Source: an uncultured Pseudomonadota bacterium
GTDB taxonomy: Bacteria; Pseudomonadota; Alphaproteobacteria; RUG11792
Assembly (NCBI GenBank): GCA_902795615.1
Contig: CADBLQ010000021.1
Coordinates: 61,073 to 125,072, forward strand
Reading direction: 5' to 3'
Length of the DNA: 64,000 nt
Part shown: one piece after another, positions 38,996 to 47,361 of the stretch
How the letters are laid out: each line of letters opens with the position of its first letter
Position numbering within the stretch: position 1 is the first letter of the stretch
Translations under genes and position numbers: made by a program
The notes under the pieces: model-generated
The model's input: the letters and a program-made list of their open reading frames with translations, nothing else
What the model was told of the DNA's origin: nothing
Databases searched by the model: none

Positions 38996-39044
38996 ATTTA
39001 TTATATTATAAGTGTAATGAACCCTATAATAACTGAAGTTCAAC

Positions 39045-41297
39045 ATGAAAATAGTAGTGCCACCAATATTTTCAGTTGCCTGGAAGTTATTGCTATTAAT
39101 TTTTACTCTATTAATTGGTATAGGAGTTTATTTATATAATTATCCACTTGCTATTAATATTCAAGTACTTCCATATGGTTCATTTAGGGTTAGGTATAAA
39201 TTATTTGATAAGCAGTGTTTTATTGATAATATTATAATTAATAATGTTCGTATTTATATACAACCAATTGCCATTCCGTTAATAAAAACAAAAATTCCTA
39301 GAGTTTATATTGGGGTAGATAAAGGATATATCATAATTCGTAATTTAAACCCATTTGCAATAAAAAATAATCCGATTGGAATAGAGGTAAAAAACGTGTG
39401 TTTACAACACTTTTTTCCCAATAAAATACCAAAAATTTTATCAGCTCGAAATTTATCAAATGGAACTCTGCTAGAAAAAAACTTAGCAACGGCAAATTTA
39501 TCAGATATAAGAATCACAACAGATGCAACTTTGACCTTGTTAGATAATAAGCAATTTGGATTAGATGTGCATAGCTTATCTATAGTCAATACGCCAATTG
39601 GTGATATTAACGCCAAAATGACATATTGTATGGATGACTTACACCTAAAATTAGAGTTTCCAAAGTATCAGCACACTTTAAGTTGCAATGGTAAATTAGA
39701 TATTCACAAGCCATTTAAATGGGACTTAACTGTTGTAGGCGTAGATATTGCAAAAGTAAAAAATTTAAAAATTAAAGATACCGTTTATAACGGAAATGTC
39801 CAATACAGTATTAACTGGACACATGGATATAGTAATGAGAAATTACAATGTAAAATCGTTTCTGAAAACACACTTATTAATAATTCTTTTTGCAAAGCTG
39901 TAAATCTGGGTAAAGTTTGTTTAACTACATCATATATAAATAATAGAGTTAATTCTATACTGGAACTATTTAATTTTAAGCACACAATTAATTGCAATGG
40001 TATTATACGAAATAATAATTTTGATTTAAATATAGTTCCCAAAAATCCAATTAATATTAAACAATTTAACATTATAAATAATCTGGTTGCCAATGGAACA
40101 TTGAAATACACACTACATTTAAAACGCATTAACAATAGAAATACAGCTAATGGGGACATTAATTTATCAAATGGGAATATACAAAGTAAAGGAAATAAGC
40201 TATTAAATAACATTGGAATAAATATTAAGTTAAATAACGATTTATTAATTTTAAAAAAATGTGAAGCTACTTTAGAGAATTTTATAAAGTGCAAAGTTCA
40301 AGCAAGTGGAAAATTAAATATTAATGATTTAAATATGGATATACGTATTCGAATTCCAAATGGGACACTACATAATGTCCCTATAATAAAGTCTGTCTTA
40401 GAAGCTGACATAATTACAAAAGGACATATTAAATCGCCTGATATAAATGGTGTAGTAACGCTAATTAATTCTTCAATTGATGCGACTTCAATAATAAGTA
40501 GTTCTATGAACTCAACAGATATAGTATCCTCATTTATGAATAAAAATAAACCTAAGTCGCCAAAGTTAAATGAATGCGTTTTACCAATAAATGCAAATAT
40601 CAAAATAAATATTAACCCGAAAATAATAGTTAGTGGAGCAGGATTAAAAAGTTCATGGAAAGGAGGTGGACATTTTATTGCAATAAAGAAGCAACCAATC
40701 AAATGGGACTTAAAATTTAATATAATTGACGGACAATATGAAATTGTCAACAAAAAAGCAAAACTATCTTCTGGAGAAGTGCTATTTAATTCACAATTGC
40801 CTAATTACTATAAAATAACGATTATAGGACAAAAAAAAATAGATATTAAGGAAATAGTAGGAGTTAAATTTATTCAGTACAATGATAATACTACTATGGA
40901 TTTTTTCTCTACTACAATGCGTAGTAAACAGGATATTTTATCACTATTTTTATTTGAAAAAGAAAATTCGGAACTTTCAACCTCTGAGGCTTATTCGTTA
41001 GGAATGCTAGCTCAAAACTTGGCAACTGGGAACGATAACATGTTTAGTAAGTTAAATAAAATGTTAAAGATCGATACATTCAGTATTAAGCATAATACAG
41101 ATGGTTCAGATAATTATAATACAGTTGTAGTCGGGAAGAAAATTGGTAAATGGCATTTGAATTTTGAGCAGGGTAGGAATTTAGATGAGGCACAGTTATC
41201 AATAGACCGCAAGGTTAAAAAACGAACCAAAATAGACCTTAGCCTATCTAAAAAAACTGGTCTAGAAGGTGGCTTAATGTGGAGTAAACGATATTAG
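39045..41297 (+). CDS. TamB/DUF490-like envelope bridge protein, short form
   Basis: A 750-residue protein with one N-terminal membrane span (about 7-25) and a long beta-rich, Asn/Ile/Lys-rich body with AsmA-like repeats. The last 170 residues fit the TamB C-terminal domain: LKSSWKGGGHFIAIKKQP, GEVLFNSQLPNYYKITIIG, SKQDILSLFLFEKENSEL, VVVGKKIGKWHLNFEQG. TamB-type proteins span the periplasm and carry phospholipid or help outer-membrane proteins fold. Family members usually exceed 1200 residues, so this is a shortened bridge. The gene starts 49 bases after atpD and could be read through from it. No TamA/Omp85 partner is in the window. Confidence 0.8.
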   Translation: MKIVVPPIFSVAWKLLLLIFTLLIGIGVYLYNYPLAINIQVLPYGSFRVRYKLFDKQCFIDNIIINNVRIYIQPIAIPLIKTKIPRVYIGVDKGYIIIRNLNPFAIKNNPIGIEVKNVCLQHFFPNKIPKILSARNLSNGTLLEKNLATANLSDIRITTDATLTLLDNKQFGLDVHSLSIVNTPIGDINAKMTYCMDDLHLKLEFPKYQHTLSCNGKLDIHKPFKWDLTVVGVDIAKVKNLKIKDTVYNGNVQYSINWTHGYSNEKLQCKIVSENTLINNSFCKAVNLGKVCLTTSYINNRVNSILELFNFKHTINCNGIIRNNNFDLNIVPKNPINIKQFNIINNLVANGTLKYTLHLKRINNRNTANGDINLSNGNIQSKGNKLLNNIGINIKLNNDLLILKKCEATLENFIKCKVQASGKLNINDLNMDIRIRIPNGTLHNVPIIKSVLEADIITKGHIKSPDINGVVTLINSSIDATSIISSSMNSTDIVSSFMNKNKPKSPKLNECVLPINANIKININPKIIVSGAGLKSSWKGGGHFIAIKKQPIKWDLKFNIIDGQYEIVNKKAKLSSGEVLFNSQLPNYYKITIIGQKKIDIKEIVGVKFIQYNDNTTMDFFSTTMRSKQDILSLFLFEKENSELSTSEAYSLGMLAQNLATGNDNMFSKLNKMLKIDTFSIKHNTDGSDNYNTVVVGKKIGKWHLNFEQGRNLDEAQLSIDRKVKKRTKIDLSLSKKTGLEGGLMWSKRY

Positions 41298-41447
41298 GAC
41301 ATCTATACTGGGGAAAACATGACAGAAATTCAAAAAAAACACTAATAAATCAATTTCATAGTTGGTACACCCAGAAAAAGACTGCAACTTTAGCACCTAC
41401 CTAAAACATTAAGGCAAAAGTGATGAACAACGAAGAATAATAAAATA

Positions 41448-41523
41448 TGGCTCCTTGGGACGGACTCGAACCGCCGACCCAGTGGTTAACAGCCACTTGC
41501 TCTACCAACTGAGCTACCAAGGA
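41448..41523 (-). tRNA. tRNA-Asn (GTT)
   Basis: Read leftward, the acceptor TCCTTGG pairs with CCAAGGA, the D arm is AGCTCAGTTGGTAGAGC, the anticodon loop CTGTTAA has anticodon GTT, and the T arm contains GGTTCGAGTCC. The CCA end is encoded (41448-41450). It is a single gene with no neighbour on its strand. Confidence 0.97.
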
Positions 41524-41988
41524 TCACCACACATTATTTTTAACATACACTTCGGAAAATTTGCAATAGGTCTTCAAAAAGATTTTTTTAATATCAAATT
41601 CCTTGTCATGCAGACATCTAAATTGATTGAAGTGCATGTAACATTTAACGCTCAGTCAAACTCCTAAAATATCCTTATTCTTTAATAGCTCTCAATGATT
41701 AAACATCTTGATGTGAACCGAATTTAAATTGGTCATTAAGCACTTACACACGCTTACTAATCAAAAGAAGATGGGCTAGTATCTTCAGTGTCTTTTTATA
41801 TCTTTTGTTGTCGCAACAATTGCTTTTTCGAACCACTTAAACAGGTAATCCATGTTCTCAATTCATTCTTTTTTACCATTAAAGCAACGGTTTTCCACTC
41901 CTTTTCATTAAGGTAAAGAAAATGAGTTTACATTTACGTCTAACGTACATGCATGTAGCCAAGTCGTTTTATGGTATATTAGGTATAA
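41524..41988. other. intergenic region between tRNA-Asn and tRNA-Leu
   Basis: These 465 bases show no gene I can support. Two weak hairpins stand out. GAAGAT/ATCTTC near 41767-41786 is followed by a T-rich stretch. TTGTTG-TCG-CAACAA near 41807-41821 is followed by a T-run. They might end a short unrecognised RNA. I could not match the region to SRP RNA, 6S RNA, tmRNA or RNase P RNA. Confidence 0.5.
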
Positions 41989-42072
41989 GCCCGAGTGGCG
42001 AAATGGCAGACGCACACGTTTCAGGTGCGTGTGGAGCAATCCGTGGAGGTTCAAGTCCTCTCTCGGGCACCA
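41989..42072 (+). tRNA. tRNA-Leu (CAG)
   Basis: The acceptor GCCCGAG pairs with CTCGGGC. The D arm begins TGGCGAAATGGCAGACGC, the anticodon loop TTCAGGT gives anticodon CAG, and a long variable arm (GGAGCAATCC) is typical of leucine tRNAs. The T arm contains GGTTCAAGTCC, and CCA is encoded (42070-42072). Confidence 0.96.
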
Positions 42073-42286
42073 TAGGTGATATTACAAATAAATATTTGAT
42101 AACAAAATTTTACCTGTTCGGATTAAAGCTGATTATTTGAGAAAGGAAGTATCTTTGGGCTTTAGTAAGCATCACACAAAGTGTGGTAATTTAACAGTTT
42201 TTTCTAAAAATAGTATAAATATTAATCAAAAATTAACTTATCACTCCATACACTCAAAGCATGAGTTAGGCTCATAGCGAGGTTTT

Positions 42287-42502
42287 ATGAAATTTCTATC
42301 CTGGGCACTTGGAACTTTAGCAATTGCTTTTTCATTGTACACGTATAGTTCAGCTGAGCAACAAAAAGAAAAAGAACCAACATATCTTGAAAACATTTAC
42401 TTTGGGTTATACAATGGCACATCACAAGGAAAAATTAAAAATTTAGCCGAGTATATTCTGAATAATCATGGTGTTCATGCTGATATAAACGTATCTTTAT
42501 AA
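42287..42502 (+). CDS. very small exported protein (P7)
   Basis: A 71-residue protein with a ribosome site (GAGG) before the ATG. The first 23 residues (MKFLSWALGTLAIAFSLYTY then SSA) form a convincing signal peptide, leaving a mature peptide of about 48 residues that starts EQQKEKEP. No family is recognised and there are no cysteines. It is followed by two back-to-back hairpins (42508-42606) that fit a terminator. The signal peptide and ribosome site support a real gene despite its length. Confidence 0.55.
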   Translation: MKFLSWALGTLAIAFSLYTYSSAEQQKEKEPTYLENIYFGLYNGTSQGKIKNLAEYILNNHGVHADINVSL

Positions 42503-42507
42503 AGGTA

Positions 42508-42606
42508 GCACATAAAATTAAATCTATAAACATTTTTGTATAGGAATATTTATCTGGGTTTTATGTGCAAAATATCAATGTGCTGTAAAACGTACATTGA
42601 TATTTT
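42508..42606 (+). terminator. two back-to-back hairpins after P7
   Basis: The first element is closed by GCACATAAAA (42508-42517) and TTTTATGTGC (42559-42568) around a 41-base loop. The second starts at the next base: AAAATATCAATGT (42569-42581) and ACATTGATATTTT (42594-42606) form a perfect 13-bp stem with a 12-base loop. The second looks like a terminator, flanked by A-runs and T-runs. The first makes the region resemble a structured 3' end or small RNA. Confidence 0.6.
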
Positions 42607-42945
42607 ATCTATTTATATCGATATATAACTCATGAAACTCAACATATATAAAATATTAACAAAACGCTATATGTTTTTTTTGACAGTTTGATTTTAAAAT
42701 CGAAGTATCAAAACTAATATTTTTTTTACAAGGATTAATTATCACTGTAACAGTTAATTTTTTTATTATAAGCGTTATAAAGCAACAAACTGGACAAATA
42801 TACAAAATTATCTCTAAATACAATTTTCTTACAACTATTTAATATAGATGAACTAGTTATTAATAATACCCACATTAGAATTTTTGATTAAATAGGAGCA
42901 GTTTTTTTTATGTGGCTTAATTTCATTACAGTACGTTTTAACTAG
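42607..42945. other. AT-rich intergenic region before the rnj terminator
   Basis: About 340 bases with several T8 and A-rich tracts and no supported gene. An 11-codon open frame (ATG at about 42910, after AGGAG and a T8) could be a leader peptide, but its spacing is poor and I do not call it. Confidence 0.5.
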
Positions 42946-42975
42946 AGTCATCAGTTTTTTAAGAAACTGATGACT
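42946..42975 (-). terminator. hairpin after the RNase J gene
   Basis: AGTCATCAGTTT and AAACTGATGACT form a perfect 12-bp stem with a six-base loop, 18 bases after the stop of the leftward rnj gene. The U-run is weak, but stem strength and place suit a terminator. Confidence 0.65.
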
Positions 42976-42992
42976 TTATAGAACAGGGGCTA

Positions 42993-44708
42993 TTATACCT
43001 GATGGGCATGAATACTGATAATAGGTTTTTTATCGCATAACTTTGTAATTAATAATTTAATGTCATCTTGAATACCTTTACGTAAACTACCATCAACGAC
43101 TGAACTCTTATGATCGGATTTTGCTAACTGGTTTGCAATAATAGATGCAATACTTCTCCTTATTGTGCTAAGTAAATTCGGCGTTAAGAAAATGCCACGG
43201 ACTAAAATATCAATATTTCCTAATAGTTTATTGTATTTATCAACAACAAAACTTACTCCTATATGTCCTTGCGTAGACATAAATGTACGTTCAGTAAGAC
43301 AATTACTATTAATTGGTATGACATATTTTCCATCTAGCACATTATATACGACGTTTCTATGGGCTGTCTTCTTAAGTACACCGTCCCCCTTATGAATAGA
43401 AATCGTATCTCCAGAAACAGCAATTATTGAGTTTTTAATTCCACATTCTTCAGCAAATGCTTTATGGGCATATAACATAATTGGGTCACCATGCAGTGGT
43501 AATAAAGCCTTTGGTTTTAACCATTTGTATATTTGTCGCAATGCTTTTTGGTTGGGATGTCCTGACACATGAATTTCAGGCTCAGTCTCTGCAGTAACGA
43601 GATCTACTCCTAGCTGAATTAGTGAGTTTTGCATTTCCCTAATACAAATTTCGTTACCAGGTATTACTTTCGATGAGAAAAATACTACATCCTGTTTTCC
43701 CAACTTAATAAACCTATTTTCCCCTCTGGCAAGTCGGTACATAGCAGATTTTGCTTCTCCTTGCGAACCAGTACAAATCATTAAAACTTGTTCTGGTGGC
43801 ATACTTGCAACTTGTTCATCAGGCACAATATTGTCAATATAACGCCTAAATTCCTTTGTGTAATAGCTTGTTTCTGTAACTGCTTCAAGCATTCGGTATA
43901 TAGAGCGACCAATAATAACAACTTTACGGTGATTTTTTTGTGCTAATTCACATATTGCTTCAATACGAGCAACATTGGAAGCAAAACATGTAATAGTAAT
44001 TCTCTTATCTTTGTATTGTGGTATAAGCCTTTCTAAAGTATTTTTTACATCCGCTTCCGACCCTACATCCTCTCGTACTAGCACATTTGTACTATCGCAT
44101 AGTAAACAATCAATACCTTCATTACCAATTTCTGTCAAACGTTCACTGTCGATTTTATCTCCTAATAAGGGTGTTTCGTCAATTTTCCAGTCTCCTGTAT
44201 GAAATAATGAGCCACCTGGGGTTTGAATATATAGACCACATGCACCAATAATTGAGTGTGCAACCGATATAAACTCAACTTTAAATTCATCTACCAAAAT
44301 TGGCGACCGAGGAAAAACTGAAATAATTCTAGACGTTTCAGGATCAAATTTTCTAGATTTAAGTTTTTGTTTTAAAACTTCAGCTGAAAATTCAGTAAGA
44401 TAGACAGGACAATTAAAACGCGACCAAAAATAATGAACTGCACCAATATGGTCTTCGTGGGCATGTGTGATAAATATGCCTTTAAGTTTATTTTTTAAGT
44501 TGAGCGGAAAAGATATGTCAGGAGTAATTACTTCAATACCCAGTTTGTCATGAAACGCAATTCCTAAATCGACCATTATCCAACTGTCTTTATATCCTAT
44601 CAGCGTGCAGTTAGCTCCTATCTGTTCTAGTCCACCTAGTGGCATTACTAAAATATGGTCATCTCCTGAGTAATTACTTTTTTCAAGATGACTATTGTTA
44701 TTTAACAT
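42993..44708 (-). CDS. rnj: ribonuclease J
   Basis: A 571-residue metallo-beta-lactamase/beta-CASP ribonuclease with 5' exonuclease and endonuclease activity on RNA. The zinc motif THAHEDHIGAV is at 81-91 (H82, H84, D86, H87), and the second His lies in HTGDWKIDETP. ITCFASNVARIEAI opens the beta-CASP part, and SGHPNQKALRQIYKWLKPKA plus LLPLHGDP complete the site. A C-terminal domain follows. A ribosome site AAGGAG precedes the ATG. RNase J is common in alphaproteobacteria, where it matures 23S rRNA and decays mRNA. It is transcribed alone. Confidence 0.96.
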   Translation of the reverse strand: MLNNNSHLEKSNYSGDDHILVMPLGGLEQIGANCTLIGYKDSWIMVDLGIAFHDKLGIEVITPDISFPLNLKNKLKGIFITHAHEDHIGAVHYFWSRFNCPVYLTEFSAEVLKQKLKSRKFDPETSRIISVFPRSPILVDEFKVEFISVAHSIIGACGLYIQTPGGSLFHTGDWKIDETPLLGDKIDSERLTEIGNEGIDCLLCDSTNVLVREDVGSEADVKNTLERLIPQYKDKRITITCFASNVARIEAICELAQKNHRKVVIIGRSIYRMLEAVTETSYYTKEFRRYIDNIVPDEQVASMPPEQVLMICTGSQGEAKSAMYRLARGENRFIKLGKQDVVFFSSKVIPGNEICIREMQNSLIQLGVDLVTAETEPEIHVSGHPNQKALRQIYKWLKPKALLPLHGDPIMLYAHKAFAEECGIKNSIIAVSGDTISIHKGDGVLKKTAHRNVVYNVLDGKYVIPINSNCLTERTFMSTQGHIGVSFVVDKYNKLLGNIDILVRGIFLTPNLLSTIRRSIASIIANQLAKSDHKSSVVDGSLRKGIQDDIKLLITKLCDKKPIISIHAHQV

Positions 44709-44937
44709 TTTTAAAAGCTCCTTATAATGAAATTTATAATGTTAATGTTTCGTATGTGTCATAATTAATGACACCATACAAACATCTATGAGTAGATTTT
44801 AACAGACTTATACGAAAAACCTGATAGCTCTAAAATTCCGTACATTGCATCCAAGTTTATAGCGAAGCTTCAGTTAATCGTTTTTTTACTTTTTTATTCA
44901 AAAATAAAAATAGATATGTAATTTATGATGGAGAAGT

Positions 44938-45819
44938 ATGTTAAAAAAAACATTACTTATTATGCCTCTTATTAATGTTTCTTATTTAGTTGCAAATAAT
45001 GCCAGTATTGCTAGTAATGCAGGTGGTATCCTTACATCGTCATCTGATAACGAAATTAACCTGTCGTTGCACGATGATTCAAATGGACTTAATCAAACTA
45101 ATGATGAAATTTCAGCTGAATCTGAAAATAAAGACATAAAGTCGACCAATAAAGAATTATCTGCAAATCTCAATATAAATAACATTATAGTGCAGGAAAA
45201 TAACGTGGATAATGGTGGAAAGTTATTGATACAAAAAATTACAACAGAAGAACCTAAGGAGAACGAAGATATACCAGATGACGAGATTACAGAGGATTTA
45301 ACAAAAAACCTTAATATCAATGAAATTTTACGGCAAAAATCTAGTACTGAAAATACACGGAGCAAACAAATCAAAATAAGAACTCAATCTTTTGTAAAAA
45401 ATGCATTAAAAACTGAATTTAGTAAAAAAAAAGCAAAATTGGCTAAGGAACGACGAACTGTAGAACGATTAAATGCTTTATCAGTCGGAGAAAAAGAACA
45501 AAAAATGCGTGCTACACATGAACAATTTTCCCAATCCTGTCAAGACTTCATTCACAAGTCATTTACAACAGGAATAGTTGATTTGAAAGATAAATCGTTT
45601 TTTAAAACAAGAACTGCTCCTCTATGTGTGTTTTTTGGCTTTGATTTAGCACAAATTTTTAGAAATGAAATTACTTTTAATACTGCACTAGAGTATTACA
45701 AAGATTTACCAAATTTTACTAATGTACTTGTTGATATGAATGCAGTGCATCGAAAGCTCACTAGTGATACGGAAAAGCGTAAAAAAATTATGATAAAAAA
45801 GGGATTTTTAAAACCATAA
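44938..45819 (+). CDS. exported protein of unknown function (P3)
   Basis: A 293-residue protein with ribosome site GGAGAAGT before the ATG. The signal peptide covers about residues 1-19 (MLKKTLLIMPLINVSYLVA). Residues 20-140 are low-complexity, Asn/Ser/Asp/Glu rich and probably disordered. They carry two copies of NLNIN(N/E)I, near 77 and 124. The C-terminal half is basic and folded-looking: RLNALSVGEKEQKM near 177, SCQDFI near 200, and TAPLCVFFGF to NAVHRK near 226-273. The last block resembles part of P2, with APxCV and a downstream D-LP motif. No function is known. It stands 40 bases before pyrH on the same strand. Confidence 0.7.
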   Translation: MLKKTLLIMPLINVSYLVANNASIASNAGGILTSSSDNEINLSLHDDSNGLNQTNDEISAESENKDIKSTNKELSANLNINNIIVQENNVDNGGKLLIQKITTEEPKENEDIPDDEITEDLTKNLNINEILRQKSSTENTRSKQIKIRTQSFVKNALKTEFSKKKAKLAKERRTVERLNALSVGEKEQKMRATHEQFSQSCQDFIHKSFTTGIVDLKDKSFFKTRTAPLCVFFGFDLAQIFRNEITFNTALEYYKDLPNFTNVLVDMNAVHRKLTSDTEKRKKIMIKKGFLKP

Positions 45820-45859
45820 TTACACCTATTTTTACGTCATTTGACATAGAGGTGATTTG

Positions 45860-46609
45860 ATGGCAGAATTAAGGCACAGGCGTAAATTTGAACTTTTCGA
45901 TATGCAGTTCAAGCGAGTTCTAATTAAAATATCTGGCGAATTATTTTCTTTAAATGGCAGTAATAATGAACCAATCAACCAAATTTGTACTAATATTCTT
46001 AACGTTATCTCTTCAGGAATTGATGTTTCCATAGTCGTAGGTGGAGGGAATATAATTCGAGGGAGTAGATTCCAAAATAATAATTCCATTCGACGTGAAA
46101 CAGCCGATAGTATAGGTATGCTTGCAACCGTTATGAATGGAATTATTTTGCGGGACAATTTGCTTAATCGTGGAGTAGATTGTGCTATTGTCTCGGCACT
46201 TGATTTACCATTTAATATTAGAAAACTCAATTCATTTGTAATTGAAGAACTGATTTCACAGCACAGAACTATAATAATAGTTGGCGGGCTTGGTGTACCG
46301 TATTTTTCTACCGATACTGTGTCTGTTGTGGGGGCTACGCTATCATGTTGTGATGCTATTTTGAAAGCATCAAATACAGATGGTATTTATGATAAGGACC
46401 CACATAAGCATGCTGATGCAGTGTTTTTAGAAAAAATAACATACGAATTTGCAATACAGCATAATTTACAAGTTATGGATGAAACGGCATTTTTGTTAGC
46501 TAGAAATTTAAATAAGCCGATATACGTGTTTTCATCTACTGAACCAAACTGCTTTATACGAGCAATTAATAATGAAATTAAATGTTCCATAGTTTCAGCT
46601 AAGCTGTAG
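45860..46609 (+). CDS. pyrH: uridylate kinase
   Basis: A 249-residue UMP kinase of the amino-acid-kinase fold. KRVLIKISGELF gives the phosphate-binding Lys and Gly, followed by VVGGGNIIRGS and RRETADSIGMLATVMNG. DGIYDKDPHKHADAVF is the loop near the acceptor site. The ATG at 45860 is chosen for its upstream GAGGTGAT. A later ATG at 45902 would give the more usual short start but lacks a ribosome site, so about 14 extra N-terminal residues are likely. The product feeds UTP and CTP synthesis. Confidence 0.95.
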   Translation: MAELRHRRKFELFDMQFKRVLIKISGELFSLNGSNNEPINQICTNILNVISSGIDVSIVVGGGNIIRGSRFQNNNSIRRETADSIGMLATVMNGIILRDNLLNRGVDCAIVSALDLPFNIRKLNSFVIEELISQHRTIIIVGGLGVPYFSTDTVSVVGATLSCCDAILKASNTDGIYDKDPHKHADAVFLEKITYEFAIQHNLQVMDETAFLLARNLNKPIYVFSSTEPNCFIRAINNEIKCSIVSAKL

Positions 46610-46733
46610 ACCAAAATTTAAAAGATAGATTTGGTAGAAATTTAAAAATAACTCTTATCAATGTTTTTGTACTACAAAAATGTTTTTGCTATACTCCAGT
46701 TGTTAAGGATTTTTTTAAACTTTGAGAGGTAAA

Positions 46734-47231
46734 ATGAAGATTTTGAAAATTCTCCTCGAATGCAGTGCCCTGATCGGTTTTATAAGGTTAGACGTAGTGA
46801 GTAGCATGAGTGCTTTACCACCTACTCAATCTTTCAGTGAAACTAAATCGTCTGTGACTGAAGATCCACTAGCTAAGCAGAAGGAAATAATTGACGATTT
46901 AATTCCAAAGCTGCTGAATGACCCAAGCGAAAAACCACGAACTTACAATGAAAATAATGTTCGTAATCTGTTTTCTGTACTTTTGGAAAATCAAAATGCA
47001 AGCCTATGCTCATACGTAGAAGACGAGTTTGTTTGCTATTACATCAACGATAAATTTGCATTAGAGTGCGGTCTGATAACTACTGTACAGGAGACTCAAT
47101 ATGCGAAGTTTTGTCCTTTCCTTGTATCGTCGTCTCATTTTATGGAAAAATTTGCATATTACTTCCGTACCACAAAAACAAGACTATTGTCTTTGCAACA
47201 ATTGGATTCGGAACGCAAAAATAGTGATTAA
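46734..47231 (+). CDS. small exported Cys-containing protein (P4)
   Basis: A 165-residue protein from the ATG at 46734, placed six bases after AGAGG. The N-terminus MKILKILLECSALIGFIRLD continues to an SSMSA site and fits a signal peptide, though it is broken by Arg-Leu-Asp in the middle. The mature part begins with Pro/Ser/Thr-rich sequence, then has cysteines in SLCSY, FVCYY, LECGL and KFCPF. A Phe/Tyr-rich C-terminal region ends in Lys/Asp. No family is recognised. A faint likeness of its last third to P2 is noted but not relied on. A terminator-like hairpin follows at 47262. Confidence 0.6.
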   Translation: MKILKILLECSALIGFIRLDVVSSMSALPPTQSFSETKSSVTEDPLAKQKEIIDDLIPKLLNDPSEKPRTYNENNVRNLFSVLLENQNASLCSYVEDEFVCYYINDKFALECGLITTVQETQYAKFCPFLVSSSHFMEKFAYYFRTTKTRLLSLQQLDSERKNSD

Positions 47232-47261
47232 CAAACACCAAATATCTTTCAAGTTTGATAT

Positions 47262-47297
47262 AGAAACAAATTTTCATATTGTTTCTGTACTTTTTTG
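47262..47297 (+). terminator. terminator after P4
   Basis: AGAAACAA (47262-47269) and TTGTTTCT (47279-47286) form an 8-bp stem with a nine-base loop, followed within five bases by a T6 run. It lies 30 bases after the P4 stop, at a convergent junction. Confidence 0.65.
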
Positions 47298-47361
47298 TTC
47301 AGGTTTCTACAAATAATTTTTTTGCCTCTATTTTTTAACTCTGTTTTTAATCATTGCCATC

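Noticed and set aside
39785..40294. Open frame of 169 codons opposite the TamB-like gene
   Set aside because: It has no start signal, and its hydrophobic composition is explained by the complement of an Asn/Lys-rich gene.
42910..42945. Leader peptide of 11 codons before a hairpin
   Set aside because: Spacing to AGGAG is too long, codons show no regulatory bias, and the hairpin is better placed as the rnj terminator on the other strand.
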